Of a stretch of 64,000 nucleotides of DNA, positions 33,595 to 42,952 are shown in pieces (the first letter of the stretch is position 1; the number at the start of each line of letters is the position of its first letter). Made by a program: the position numbers and the translations under genes. The DNA comes from Terriglobales bacterium (GTDB taxonomy: Bacteria > Acidobacteriota > Terriglobia > Terriglobales > Acidobacteriaceae), in the NCBI GenBank assembly GCA_035561515.1, contig DATMXP010000046.1:1-64000 (forward strand), given 5' to 3'. The notes beneath the pieces were generated by a model, which was not told the origin of the DNA, did not search any database, and was given only the letters and a program-made list of their open reading frames with translations.

Positions 33595-34932
33595 CTATTC
33601 CTGGGGCACATTACGCGGGGTTGGCGCCCAGGTTATACCAAACATCACCGAATTGCGGTTGCCGATAAACACCGAGCTCGGGTCGCCCTCCTGCACACGC
33701 TTCGTGAAGCTCGTGAAAACGGAGAACTGCGGGTGCAGCGCATAGCTCACCTGTGCTGTCCCGTACTTACCCTGGTTGTCGGTCGTGGACCCTGTCTCCG
33801 AGTATCGAGCCAGCGACAGTGATCCCGACAACTTGCGGGTGATTGCTGTGGAATATCCCACCGCAATCTGATCGGAGAACCCGTCCCGAACGATCATCGT
33901 CAGCGCCGGAGTCCGCGTGTAAGTTCCGAAAAGGCTTGAGGAGCGGAATTGCTTGGAAACTCGTACTGTCGGGGTAAACGCCAATTTCGCCGAATCTCCA
34001 AGGGGCTGAGTCGTGCCAGACAGAGCGACGTAAGCGGTGAAACCGCGGCCAAGCATCTGATTCACGCTCACTTCAACCGAGTGGTATTGAGCATTGGAAA
34101 AGCGGGAGTTGTAGCGATTTGTCAAATACGAATACCCGAACCCAACCGTCCTGCGTGCACTCATCTGATACGCCGCACCGATTCGCGCACCGTAGCTTTG
34201 AGAGGTGACGTCGTCGTTATACAACCGCCGGAAGTTCGGCGAGAGCGTTAGGTTCCAACGCTGATTCAGCGTATACGACATCGAAACGTCGAAGGCGTTT
34301 GACAGTGAATTTTGAGCCGTCTGCAGGTAATTGGAGAGTAGGTAGTTGCCCGAGATCGGGTCAAAGTCCACAGCAGGCGTGTTCTCCAGCAGGCCCATTC
34401 TGCCCATATACGTAAACTGATCCGAGAGAGACAGAGTGAGTCGCCGGGAAAGTGGAATCGCGCTGGTGACGCTGAAATTCTGGTGCACAAAGTCCGGCTT
34501 CACCGTTCCATCGATGATGTAGAGGTTCGGCGAGTACTGAAATGCGATCTGGCTGTGCTTCAAAATTCGGCGGGTATAGAACATATTCGCAGTCAGCGCG
34601 CTCGTTGTACGCGACTGAGTGTTTGCGCCCTGCCCGAACCGGTCAAACACCTGCGAATAGCTCAAGTCGTTCATGTAGACCGGCCCTACATGGAACATCC
34701 CCGGACGGATTTGCAGCCACGCCGCGCGTCCAAGCGCCTGAATCCGAGTTGCCTCTTCGATGGGATCAGTGGTCTTGGCGGATTCGCCGTCTTGATTATT
34801 AGTGACGGTTGCCGCAACGGCAGTATCTCCCGTGGTTGCAGGCGCGGTCTCAGCATCCTGAGCAATGGCGCTACCGGCCAGGAACGACAGAAGCAGCAAA
34901 ATGTGAATGGATGCCCACCGAGCTTTCGTCAT
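33595..34932 (-). CDS. Outer-membrane beta-barrel protein of the export operon
   Basis: This 445-residue protein has a signal peptide (residues 1-24, ending GSAIAQ) and a short acidic, disordered stretch. About 350 residues of alternating amphipathic strands with frequent aromatic ends follow (RRLTLSLSDQFTYMG, RRTVGFGYSYLTNRY, KLSGSLSLARYSETG), and the final strand is SVMFGITWAP. This is the pattern of an outer-membrane barrel. It is placed between the Wza-like protein and the Wzz-like protein and may be the exit pore or an anchor for the polymer. AGGAG precedes ATG 34932 by 8 nt. It has no close resemblance to a characterised porin that I can name. Confidence 0.8.
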   Translation of the reverse strand: MTKARWASIHILLLLSFLAGSAIAQDAETAPATTGDTAVAATVTNNQDGESAKTTDPIEEATRIQALGRAAWLQIRPGMFHVGPVYMNDLSYSQVFDRFGQGANTQSRTTSALTANMFYTRRILKHSQIAFQYSPNLYIIDGTVKPDFVHQNFSVTSAIPLSRRLTLSLSDQFTYMGRMGLLENTPAVDFDPISGNYLLSNYLQTAQNSLSNAFDVSMSYTLNQRWNLTLSPNFRRLYNDDVTSQSYGARIGAAYQMSARRTVGFGYSYLTNRYNSRFSNAQYHSVEVSVNQMLGRGFTAYVALSGTTQPLGDSAKLAFTPTVRVSKQFRSSSLFGTYTRTPALTMIVRDGFSDQIAVGYSTAITRKLSGSLSLARYSETGSTTDNQGKYGTAQVSYALHPQFSVFTSFTKRVQEGDPSSVFIGNRNSVMFGITWAPTPRNVPQE

Positions 34933-34943
34933 GATCGTTTCTC

Positions 34944-35603
34944 CTACGGCGCTACGATTACGTCCCCAGGCTGAAGCACTATGTCGTCTTTCATGTCGCC
35001 CTTCAGCATTTTTTTATAGCTGAACGGGATCTTCTTACTTTGACCATTCTCCGTTCGAAGAACATACATATTGTCCTTCGCAAACGGCCCCAATCCGCCA
35101 ACCTCAGCCAGGAGTTGAAGGACGGTTTTACGGCTGTTCAGTTGCACGGCACCTGGATGAGTGACTTGCCCCATCAAGTAAACCTTCCGACTCTTGATGC
35201 CACGCACGATGACCGTTACTTGCGGTTCGGTCACATAAGCTTTCAACTTCTCAATCAATTGCGCTTGCAGTTCTTTGGTTGTCAGCCCGGTGACCTTGAT
35301 GTCGTTTAGGAGCGGCATTGTGATCATGCCGTCTGGCCTTACAGTCACCTGCACCGAAAGTTCTGGTTCCCGCCAGACTGAAACCTGAAGATCGTCTTCA
35401 ATGCCGATCCGATACACATCCGCTTCGTCGACTGGCGGTTCCGGAACGCTCTGGGCGGCTGCCGGTGCGTTGGCATCGGAACTGGCAACTTCCTTGGGAG
35501 CTGGACTCGACTTCTTCGAAGAACTGAACCCTTGATTCTCTTGTGCACTGGCCATACCCAGCGCAAACAACGCAACAAACGCTAATTTGATTACAGTTTT
35601 CAC
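34944..35603 (-). CDS. Polysaccharide biosynthesis/export protein (Wza-like)
   Basis: This 219-residue periplasmic/outer-membrane protein has signal peptide 1-20 (ending GMASA), then a proline/serine linker. The Poly_export domain spans about residues 65-130 (VYRIGIEDDLQVSVWREPELS, RPDGMITMPLLNDI), followed by an SLBB domain (KVYLMGQVTHPGAVQLN). It lacks a lipobox cysteine, unlike E. coli Wza, but matches the short exosortase-linked export family (TIGR03027-like). It starts with GTG, with AAGGA 8 nt upstream. It is the first gene of the 12-gene operon and follows a sigma-54-type promoter with paired activator sites. Confidence 0.9.
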   Translation of the reverse strand: MKTVIKLAFVALFALGMASAQENQGFSSSKKSSPAPKEVASSDANAPAAAQSVPEPPVDEADVYRIGIEDDLQVSVWREPELSVQVTVRPDGMITMPLLNDIKVTGLTTKELQAQLIEKLKAYVTEPQVTVIVRGIKSRKVYLMGQVTHPGAVQLNSRKTVLQLLAEVGGLGPFAKDNMYVLRTENGQSKKIPFSYKKMLKGDMKDDIVLQPGDVIVAP

Positions 35604-35633
35604 ACGTATTCCTTGGGCCTTCAGGATTTCTAA

Positions 35634-35649
35634 CGCACAGCGATTGCCA
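35634..35649 (-). promoter_or_regulatory. Predicted sigma-54 promoter of the export operon
   Basis: TGGCAA-TCGCT-GTGCG has a perfect -24 TGGCA and the invariant GC at -12. The start point would be about 20 nt before the GTG at 35603, leaving room for the AAGGA ribosome-binding site. Confidence 0.65.
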
Positions 35650-35711
35650 TTCGCTAGAGGAAGCTAGACGTTCATTACAAAGAACTTAGCTGGAGATGTG
35701 GAGATTGGGAA

Positions 35712-35765
35712 GGGGAAATGTGAAAATGTTTTCCCACACCACTGAACTGGTTTTCACATTTCCCC
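35712..35765. promoter_or_regulatory. Long inverted repeat with two candidate activator sites
   Basis: A perfect 15-bp inverted repeat (35712-35726 and 35751-35765, arms GGGGAAATGTGAAAA and its complement) is separated by 24 bp. Nested in it are two copies of the activator pattern: GTGAAA-ATGT-TTTCCC at 35720-35735 and CTGAAC-TGGT-TTTCAC at 35742-35757, spaced 22 bp. They stand 70-115 bp upstream of the predicted sigma-54 promoter. Since the repeat begins 12 bp after the stop at 35777, a terminator for that gene is the alternative, but no T-run follows. Confidence 0.6.
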
Positions 35766-35776
35766 ATTTCTCGCAC

Positions 35777-38700
35777 TTACGGAGTAGTGACCTGCGATTT
35801 CAGCGAGGCTCCACCGTAGCTGGTGTTGTAGTAATACTTCTCGCCCCAAGATTTGTAACTACCTGCCTTGCCGACGGACAAAACTCGGTAGGTGTAGGTA
35901 GTTCCTCCCGCAACCGTGTTGTCTACGAAAGTTGACGAGTTGGCAGGAACGGTCGAACTCAACACGACGTAGTTCGAGGCAGTCATATCACAAGCCAAAT
36001 AGCCACCTGTACAGCGCTCGACCGTGTAACTAATTTGATTAGCAGGAGGGGTTTGCGTCCACGATACGGTCACTTGACTGGAAGAGTTCGCGACCGCTGT
36101 GACATTTCCTACCGCGCCAGGCACGTTCATTGCCGCGTTACTGTACGCGGACGCCCCTGAGCCGTTCGTCGCTTTTACTCGATAGGTGTATGCGATGCTA
36201 GCGCTACCATTTGGATCCGACCAACTATTCACGGTGCCCACTGTACCAACTACAGCGAACTTAGTTTGGTCATAGTAGCAATTCAAATTGGTATACCCTT
36301 GGCACCGTTCGATCACAAATCCAGTTGCTGCCGTGGAACCGTAAACATCGGAATTATCGCGCCAGGTAAGCGTATTTTTCGTGCCATCGTTTGTGACCAT
36401 CAGCGAGTCGGGGGCGTTAGGGACCTGTACCCCGGGATCCGGCAACCTTCTCTTCGATACGACAAGGCTGTCATACCACGTCGCCGTGTCGGGCATAACC
36501 AACTTGGCCCCGGTCATTGTCCCTGAGCCCGAAACTGAGTTGGCGCCACTCTGGCTGTAGGTGATGACCGTGTCGCTGTCAACCGATGTAACATTAAAAG
36601 TGCCGTTGAACGTGGAGTCGCTGACACCTGCGATGGTGATGGAGTCTCCAATGCTAAGGCAATAGCCATTCTGAGTAGCATGACTGGCAGACGTCACAGT
36701 TACAGTACCGTTCGAGCGACTGATAGAATTGATATTGAAAGTGGCCGGGCATCTCCCCGTCTCATACGGCAAGAACCAAATTTTTCCATAACGAGGAACT
36801 AATCCGTTGGTCGTCCACCACGTGGCGGGATAAGGCCAGTTTCCCGACAGATCGTGCTGGAGGAAGTCGTAATCCGTCATACTAATGACCAGTTGCGAAG
36901 GCTTGCCCTCCTCAGCCAACCACAATTCGAATGTACTGTCATGCCTGTAATTGCGGTCGTTGACGTAGTCTTCACCCGTCTTAACGTGAATCTGGAAGGT
37001 CATCCACTGATCGGCCGCATAGTCGAAGCAACCTATTCCATCGGTAAATCTGCACCCGATTGCATTCTGCAGAAGATAGTCATAGGAACCAGCGTTCGGT
37101 TGCAGCGGCTGGTAGGTATTATCCTTCTTCCCACATGAGTGATACACGTTCAGAAACGGTTGATGGTAATACCGCTGAATCGTGATCTCCATATCGGCAC
37201 AGGTGTACGGTGTATTTACTTCCGTTCCTGACCGAGCGTTGCCCATGTTGATAATGGCGTGCTTGAACCCTCCTCCGAGATACGGTTTCATCGTGATCAT
37301 CTCAGTAGGCATGTACTGCCTCCACTGGATGTAAAACTCGTTCCCAGCAGGACTTGTCGGTCCAAACTGAATTGGATATGGGTCGTCCGAGAAGTCTACG
37401 TGGAAAGCCCCCGACGTATTCGCATTCGCGCTGGAGGGAATCCTGAATTTGAGCGATCCAGCACCAGATGTCGCACGGGTGCTATCAAACGTCGCTTGAT
37501 AGACGCCCCCCGTCGATGAAACAACCGGACCCACCGACGCATCCGTTCCCTGCGGGATCGGCCCATCGAACCCGTAGCACCTTACGATGTTGGGATCGTT
37601 CAGGCACTGTGTTTGGAAAAGGTCGCTGCCGGGCGAAGAGTTCGAGACTGTGACGCTTACGTTTGCGGTAGCCGTGTTATTGCTGGTGTCGCGGGCGGTC
37701 GCACGAATCGTGTGCGAAGCATTCGTGATCGTTCCCGTATTCAACGAAACCTGATACGGCGCCGTCGTCACTTCTGAGCCGATGTTCGTGCCATCTACAT
37801 CGAATTGAACCCCTGCGATTGCTACGTTATCGCTGGCAGCGGCGCTCAGAGTTGTCGTTCCTGTTAGTGTCGCTCCCGCAGACGGACTCGTGACCTGGAC
37901 TGTTGGGGGCGTCGTATCGTTGGTTGTAGTATTGGAAACTGTTACCGATACGTTTACCGATGTCGTGTTGTTGCTCGTGTCTCTCGCCGTCGCGGAAATC
38001 GTGTGATTGCCGTTTGTCAGGGAGGCAGTATTTAGCGATGTCTGGAATGGCGACGCAGTCACTTCACTGCCCACATTCGCTCCGTCAACCTTGAACTGGA
38101 CACCACCCACAGCCACGTTGTCTGATGCGGTTGCACTGATGGTAACTGTTCCCGTCAGCGATGCGCCGGACGCTGGAGCCGTGATTTGGATCGCAGGCGG
38201 TGTTGTATCGAGAACCACGCCATTCGCTACATTGACCGAAATACTGGTGGTGCCTGAATTATTGCTCGCGTCCTTTGCGATTGCTCCAATCGTGTGGCTG
38301 CCGTTCGGTAACTTTGTCGTATCCAGGACGAAGTTATAGGGCGAAGTGGTAACCGCTGCGCCTGAGTTCGTACCATCCACCTGGAACTGCACACTGGCCA
38401 CGCCAATATTGTCCGTGGCGAGCGCCGTCACCATGATCGTTCCTGTGACGTTAGCGCCGTTGCCAGGTGCAACAATCTGCACGGTTGGCTTCGTTGTATC
38501 CGGCCCTGGAGGAACCGTGTTGTCCACAGCTACCTGCACTACCGCACTGCCGACATTCCCGGCAGCGTCTCTCGCCCGCGCTTCAACGCGATGCGCACCA
38601 TTCGTGTTCAAAGTCGTGTTCCAGCTCTTTGTGTAGGGCGGACTTGTAACTTCTGATCCGAAGTTCGTACCGTCAAGGAGGAACTGCACTCCTATTACTC

Positions 38701-39502
38701 CGGTGTTGTCTGCGGCCGTCGCGATCATGTTCAGTGTCCCGGCGACTGTGCTTCCACCAACCGGAGAGGTGATGATCACGTTCGGCGGCGAGGTATCCCC
38801 TCCACCTGAGAGATTGTTCTGAACCGTCACGGTCACGACAGCCGCGTTCGTGGCATTCCCTGCGTAATCCGTAGCTGTTGCGCTGATCGTATGAGTACCA
38901 TTCGCAACGGTAGTCGTATCCCAGCTCACGTCATATGGCAGCGTCGTCAACGTTGCGCCAAACGGATTTCCGTCTATCAGGAAACGCACGGACTTGATGC
39001 CTGAGTTGTCCGACGCCTGGGAAGATAAGCTGATCGTGCCGTTGACCGTCGTGCCATTCCCAGGCGCCACGACCGAAACGGTTGGCGGAGTCGTGTCGAC
39101 ATTGAGGACGGTTTGAAACGTAGCGTCGGGACTCACGGCCTCGGACCCGCCGGAGTCTTTCGAGCGTACCCGGTAGTGATACAGCGCGCCTGCCGTCAGC
39201 CCGCTGAGTGAAACCGAATGCGATGTAACCAGAGCATTGTCGGCTGGGCTCGAAGATCCATAACTTGCTGAAGTTCCGAACTCGACTTGGGAGGTAGTCG
39301 CAGTATCGGTAGTCCACGTAACGGTCGCAGTCGTTATGGCGACATTCGTCGTCGAAACATTCGAGATGTTAGGTACGCCAGGTTGTGAAATACCGCGACT
39401 AGGCCCGGTTCCGCCGCCGCCACCAGCACAACCGGCTAGTGCGAATGTAAGCAATAAGAGGAAATGAAACAGAAGTAACTTCTTCGAGCGTGCGCACTTC
39501 AT
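35777..39502 (-). CDS. Giant modular lipoprotein: FnIII, five Ig-like repeats, lectin-like domain
   Basis: This 1241-residue surface lipoprotein has a signal peptide with lipobox LALAGC (actual text FALAGC, Cys25) followed by a Gly5 linker. In order: one fibronectin-III-like domain (about 43-133); five tandem ~93-residue Ig-like domains (about 137-600, each with D-x-TxPxVxI-x-PxxG and VxFxxDG); a Cys-containing lectin- or lyase-like jelly-roll region (about 605-860) with FYIQWRQYMP and GGGFKHAIINMG; a short domain; and two more FnIII domains at the C-terminus. GGGAGG lies 8 nt before ATG 39502. It probably binds the exported polysaccharide; catalysis is unproven. It lies alone between the export operon and the plus-strand amidotransferase. 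Confidence 0.85.
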   Translation of the reverse strand: MKCARSKKLLLFHFLLLLTFALAGCAGGGGGTGPSRGISQPGVPNISNVSTTNVAITTATVTWTTDTATTSQVEFGTSASYGSSSPADNALVTSHSVSLSGLTAGALYHYRVRSKDSGGSEAVSPDATFQTVLNVDTTPPTVSVVAPGNGTTVNGTISLSSQASDNSGIKSVRFLIDGNPFGATLTTLPYDVSWDTTTVANGTHTISATATDYAGNATNAAVVTVTVQNNLSGGGDTSPPNVIITSPVGGSTVAGTLNMIATAADNTGVIGVQFLLDGTNFGSEVTSPPYTKSWNTTLNTNGAHRVEARARDAAGNVGSAVVQVAVDNTVPPGPDTTKPTVQIVAPGNGANVTGTIMVTALATDNIGVASVQFQVDGTNSGAAVTTSPYNFVLDTTKLPNGSHTIGAIAKDASNNSGTTSISVNVANGVVLDTTPPAIQITAPASGASLTGTVTISATASDNVAVGGVQFKVDGANVGSEVTASPFQTSLNTASLTNGNHTISATARDTSNNTTSVNVSVTVSNTTTNDTTPPTVQVTSPSAGATLTGTTTLSAAASDNVAIAGVQFDVDGTNIGSEVTTAPYQVSLNTGTITNASHTIRATARDTSNNTATANVSVTVSNSSPGSDLFQTQCLNDPNIVRCYGFDGPIPQGTDASVGPVVSSTGGVYQATFDSTRATSGAGSLKFRIPSSANANTSGAFHVDFSDDPYPIQFGPTSPAGNEFYIQWRQYMPTEMITMKPYLGGGFKHAIINMGNARSGTEVNTPYTCADMEITIQRYYHQPFLNVYHSCGKKDNTYQPLQPNAGSYDYLLQNAIGCRFTDGIGCFDYAADQWMTFQIHVKTGEDYVNDRNYRHDSTFELWLAEEGKPSQLVISMTDYDFLQHDLSGNWPYPATWWTTNGLVPRYGKIWFLPYETGRCPATFNINSISRSNGTVTVTSASHATQNGYCLSIGDSITIAGVSDSTFNGTFNVTSVDSDTVITYSQSGANSVSGSGTMTGAKLVMPDTATWYDSLVVSKRRLPDPGVQVPNAPDSLMVTNDGTKNTLTWRDNSDVYGSTAATGFVIERCQGYTNLNCYYDQTKFAVVGTVGTVNSWSDPNGSASIAYTYRVKATNGSGASAYSNAAMNVPGAVGNVTAVANSSSQVTVSWTQTPPANQISYTVERCTGGYLACDMTASNYVVLSSTVPANSSTFVDNTVAGGTTYTYRVLSVGKAGSYKSWGEKYYYNTSYGGASLKSQVTTP

Positions 39503-39585
39503 CACTGCAACCTCCCCTACCCCACCCAGCGGCAACAACTCCGTACCAGGGAGTCAACCTCGGAACGTGCTAAGTCCCTTAATAA

Positions 39586-39601
39586 TGCAGAGTTGCTGCC
39601 C
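39586..39601 (-). promoter_or_regulatory. Possible sigma-54 promoter of the giant lipoprotein gene
   Basis: GGGCAG-CAACT-CTGCA retains GG-N10-GC with one mismatch in each conserved half. The predicted leader to ATG 39502 is about 73 nt. It is weaker than most in this window. Confidence 0.5.
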
Positions 39602-39726
39602 AAAATCTACTATGAAGCATTGCAAAAAACCACCTTAGAGGGCCCTTGAAAGTTACCCATCTTGGGTACGGGAGGCGTGATACCTTTGGTAATCAATTCG
39701 CCAATCTGTAAGCTCTTGCCGTCAGA

Positions 39727-39742
39727 TGGAACCCGGATTGCA
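39727..39742 (+). promoter_or_regulatory. Predicted sigma-54 promoter of the amidotransferase 1 operon
   Basis: TGGAAC-CCGGA-TTGCA keeps GG-N10-GC with a perfect -12 half, nearly identical in layout to the elements at 7969-7984 and 17753-17768. The leader to ATG 39796 would be about 43 nt. No GAAA-N4-TTTC palindrome is visible upstream. Confidence 0.7.
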
Positions 39743-39795
39743 TTTAGGATTTATTAGGAACTTCCAGCTCTTCGTTTCGGATTCCAGGAGGACTG

Positions 39796-41727
39796 ATGTG
39801 CGGCATTTTTGGGGCGCTCTATTTCCATCAACCTGCGCCCACTGAACTCATGCCCAAGATGGGGGACATCATTACCCATCGTGGCCCCGACGACCACGGC
39901 TACTTCGTGCGTGGTCCGCTTGCTATGGGCATGCGCCGTCTCAGCATCATCGACGTATCGGGCGGTCATCAGCCGATCTGCAACGAAGACAAGTCGGTTT
40001 GGGTGATCCTGAATGGCGAAATTTTCAATTTCCCGGAGCTTCGCAAACGACTGGAGGACAACGGCCATCGGTTCACAACTCACACCGATACCGAAGTACT
40101 TGTACATCTGTACGAGGAAGAGGGCGACGACTTTGTAAAGAGCCTCCGCGGGATGTTTGCTTATGCCCTCTGGGATCAGCGCCGCTCTGTCCTTCTTATC
40201 GGACGCGACCGCCTCGGCAAAAAGCCGCTCTACGTACGTCGCGAGTCCAACCGAATCCTCTTCGCCTCGGAAATGAAATCAATTCTTGCCGATGAGTCCG
40301 TACCGCGGGAAGTGGATCCGGAATCGCTCGACGAATACCTGGGACTGGGTTACGTGCCCGCACCGTTCACGATGCTCAAGGGCATCGAGAAAGTCTTGCC
40401 CGGGCACTATCTTCGCATCGACGCTTCTGGCGCAGTGTCTGACCACGAATACTGGGACGTTCGTTTCGACGGGATTGAACATCACGCTGAGCAGGAATGG
40501 ATCGAACGCGTCCGTGCCAAATTTCTCGAGTCCGTCAAGATTCGCCTGATCAGTGACGTGCCTCTCGGCGCTTTCCTTAGCGGTGGTATCGATTCGAGCG
40601 CAATCGTCGGCGCCATGGCCCACATCGTTTCCCAGCCGGTAAAGACCTATTCAATAGGTTTCGGAGGCGAAGACAGTTTTTACAACGAGCTTCCCTACGC
40701 TCGAATCGTCGCCAACAAGTACCACACCGAGCATCACGAGATCATTGTTAAGCCCGACGTTGCGGAGTTACTGCCCAAACTGATCTGGCACATGGACGAA
40801 CCGATCGCCGACTCCGCCTTCGTGACCACGTTTCTGGTCTCGGAACTCGCGCGCAAAAGTGTAACGGTGATTCTATCCGGAGTCGGTGGAGACGAACTCT
40901 TTGGTGGGTATCGGCGCTATCTCGGAGACAACCTGCACCGTTACTACCGCCATGTCCCGCGCCCATTGCGTTCGGCATTTCGCGGTCTGCTCAACGCTCT
41001 GCCACAGGATCGCCATCGCAACTGGACCAACAACATTCGCTACGCCTCCGGGTTTGCCAATGCCGCCGAGATGGATCCGGCGTCCCGGTACATGAGCTTC
41101 ATCACCGTGTTCTCTCCGGCGATGAAGCACGAACTCCTTCCTTCGAGCAGAGGGTCGAAACGCAGTTCCGAACTGTTGAAACAGTATTTCGCCCGCGTGC
41201 CCGGTGCCGATCCGCTGGATCAGAACATTTACGTCGACCTTAAAACGTCACTGGCGGATGATCTCCTTGCTCTCACCGACAAGATGAGCATGGCTGCCTC
41301 CATCGAGTGCCGCGCACCCTTCCTCGACCATGAACTGGTTGAACTTACGGCGCGCATGCCTTCGAACCTGAAGGTTCGCGGATTCACGATGAAGTACCTA
41401 CTTAAAAAAGTGGTGCAGCCCTGGGTGCCCGACGAGATTCTCCACCGAAAGAAACGCGGCTTTGGCGCCCCGATGGGTGCATGGCTGAAGAACTCGCTGG
41501 AAAGCCTGGTGCACGACACGCTGTCCGCCGATGCAATCAGGAGTCGCGGCTTTTTCGATCCCGGCGTGGTTCAGAAGACGGTTGACGATCACCGACAATC
41601 ACGCGCTGACCACACTGATCACCTGCTCTCGCTCATCACCTTTGAGCTGTGGTGCCGCATTTATCTGGATGGAAAGGTTCCTTCCGGAGCGGGAGAAATC
41701 CCGTCGCAGTTGGCGATGAAATCCTAG
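39796..41727 (+). CDS. Amidotransferase 1, exosortase A system-associated (AsnB-type)
   Basis: This 643-residue glutamine-dependent asparagine-synthase-type enzyme has an intact catalytic Cys2 (MCGIFGALYF). The glutaminase motifs are RGPDDHGYF, MRRLSIID and NGEIFNFPELR. The synthetase domain has AFLSGGIDSSAIVGAM, LSGVGGDELFGGYRRY and APFLDHELVEL. This full-length form with Cys2 matches the exosortase-associated amidotransferase 1 family (TIGR03108-like). It probably amidates a uronic acid of the polymer using glutamine nitrogen. AGGAGG precedes the ATG by 4 nt. It is followed after 3 bp by a glycosyltransferase in one operon. Confidence 0.93.
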   Translation: MCGIFGALYFHQPAPTELMPKMGDIITHRGPDDHGYFVRGPLAMGMRRLSIIDVSGGHQPICNEDKSVWVILNGEIFNFPELRKRLEDNGHRFTTHTDTEVLVHLYEEEGDDFVKSLRGMFAYALWDQRRSVLLIGRDRLGKKPLYVRRESNRILFASEMKSILADESVPREVDPESLDEYLGLGYVPAPFTMLKGIEKVLPGHYLRIDASGAVSDHEYWDVRFDGIEHHAEQEWIERVRAKFLESVKIRLISDVPLGAFLSGGIDSSAIVGAMAHIVSQPVKTYSIGFGGEDSFYNELPYARIVANKYHTEHHEIIVKPDVAELLPKLIWHMDEPIADSAFVTTFLVSELARKSVTVILSGVGGDELFGGYRRYLGDNLHRYYRHVPRPLRSAFRGLLNALPQDRHRNWTNNIRYASGFANAAEMDPASRYMSFITVFSPAMKHELLPSSRGSKRSSELLKQYFARVPGADPLDQNIYVDLKTSLADDLLALTDKMSMAASIECRAPFLDHELVELTARMPSNLKVRGFTMKYLLKKVVQPWVPDEILHRKKRGFGAPMGAWLKNSLESLVHDTLSADAIRSRGFFDPGVVQKTVDDHRQSRADHTDHLLSLITFELWCRIYLDGKVPSGAGEIPSQLAMKS

Positions 41728-41730
41728 TCC

Positions 41731-42933
41731 ATGAAGATACTGTTCATCTGTCACCGATTTCCTTACCCGCCGAACAGAGGTGGCAAAATCCGCCCGTTTA
41801 ACATGATTCGGCACCTGAGCCAGAACCATGAAGTGACGGTAGCTAGTCTTGCCCAGACTCAGCAGGAGCACGATGAAGGAGCCCCACTTCGTGAGCATTG
41901 CCGCCAAGTCATAGCGGAAGTGGAACCTTCTTTAGACCGTTGGCGCCGGGCCGTGTTTGCATTGCCAACCAGCACGCCGTCGTCGGCTGCCTATTTTTCC
42001 TCGCCACGTTTGCGCCAGCGCATACTGGATTGTTTTCGCCGTAACTCATTCGATTTGGTTTGGGTTCATTGCGCTTTCATGGGCCAGTACGCCGAGGGGC
42101 TGAATGCACCATTTCGCATTCTCGATTACGGTGACCTCGACGCGAGCAAATGGCTGGACTATGCGAAGTTCAAGGCTCCTCCACTTGCGTGGGGCTATGG
42201 CATTGAGGCTCATAAACTTCGCAAATATGAGAAACATTTAGCGACTCGGTTTAATCAGGTCACAGTCACCGCGCAGGGAGAAAAGGAAGAATTCGAGTCC
42301 TTCGGAATTCCGACTCCGTGCACTCTCATCCCCAACGGAGTTGATTTCTCCTACTTTCAACTTCTTCCTGATCGTAACGTCAAGCAGGTGATCGCTTTTC
42401 TAGGCCGGATGGATTACTTCCCCAACGTGGATGGCGTTTCCTTCTTTGCCCGTTCGGTGTTTCCCTTTATTCGCGAGAAGCATCCTGCGGCTGAATTTCG
42501 TATCGTAGGCTCGAATCCGCTTCCGTCGGTCAAGGAACTGGCTTCGATCCCGGGCATCAGCGTAACCGGCTACGTGCCTGATGTGCGTCCCTACGTTCAA
42601 GATGCCGCGGTATCGGTCGTTCCCCTGCGTATCGCTCGTGGCACACAGAACAAGACACTCGAATGCATATCCATGGGCATTCCGGTCGTCTCGTCATCAA
42701 CTGCCGCGAAAGGAATCCAGGCTCGACCCAATGAGCACCTGCTCGTGGCCGACACTCCGCAGCAGTACGCTCAAGCGGTTTCAAAGATCTTCGAAGATCC
42801 CGATTGGGCAGCCAGAATGGCCGAGGCGGGACGAATTCACATACAGAAAACTCACAACTGGGCGAATTCGATGTTGATCCTCGATTCGGTCATCGCCAGC
42901 GCAAAAAAAGAGACTACCGCTGTTCTGCGGTAG
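41731..42933 (+). CDS. Glycosyltransferase family 4, exosortase-associated Stp1-like
   Basis: This 400-residue GT-B enzyme begins MKILFICHRFPYPPNRGGKI. DYGDLDASKWLDYA and FLGRMDYFPNVDGVSFFA, with VVPLRIARGTQNKTLECISMG, are the hallmark text of the PEP-CTERM/EpsH1-associated sugar transferase 1 family (TIGR03087-like). Sugar and linkage are unknown. It is co-transcribed with amidotransferase 1 (3 bp apart). Its final codons form one arm of the terminator hairpin of the convergent TPR gene, so the two 3' ends are physically interlocked. Confidence 0.9.
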   Translation: MKILFICHRFPYPPNRGGKIRPFNMIRHLSQNHEVTVASLAQTQQEHDEGAPLREHCRQVIAEVEPSLDRWRRAVFALPTSTPSSAAYFSSPRLRQRILDCFRRNSFDLVWVHCAFMGQYAEGLNAPFRILDYGDLDASKWLDYAKFKAPPLAWGYGIEAHKLRKYEKHLATRFNQVTVTAQGEKEEFESFGIPTPCTLIPNGVDFSYFQLLPDRNVKQVIAFLGRMDYFPNVDGVSFFARSVFPFIREKHPAAEFRIVGSNPLPSVKELASIPGISVTGYVPDVRPYVQDAAVSVVPLRIARGTQNKTLECISMGIPVVSSSTAAKGIQARPNEHLLVADTPQQYAQAVSKIFEDPDWAARMAEAGRIHIQKTHNWANSMLILDSVIASAKKETTAVLR

Positions 42934-42937
42934 TCTC
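42910..42937 (-). terminator. Terminator of the TPR lipoprotein gene, inside the opposite gene's 3' end
   Basis: A perfect 11-bp stem (GAGACTACCGC / GCGGTAGTCTC) with a 6-nt loop. On the minus strand it is followed by a run of seven T, the strongest intrinsic terminator in the window. It begins 15 bp after the TPR stop and contains the stop codon of the convergent glycosyltransferase. Confidence 0.9.
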
Positions 42938-42952
42938 AGGTTCCGAAAAACC

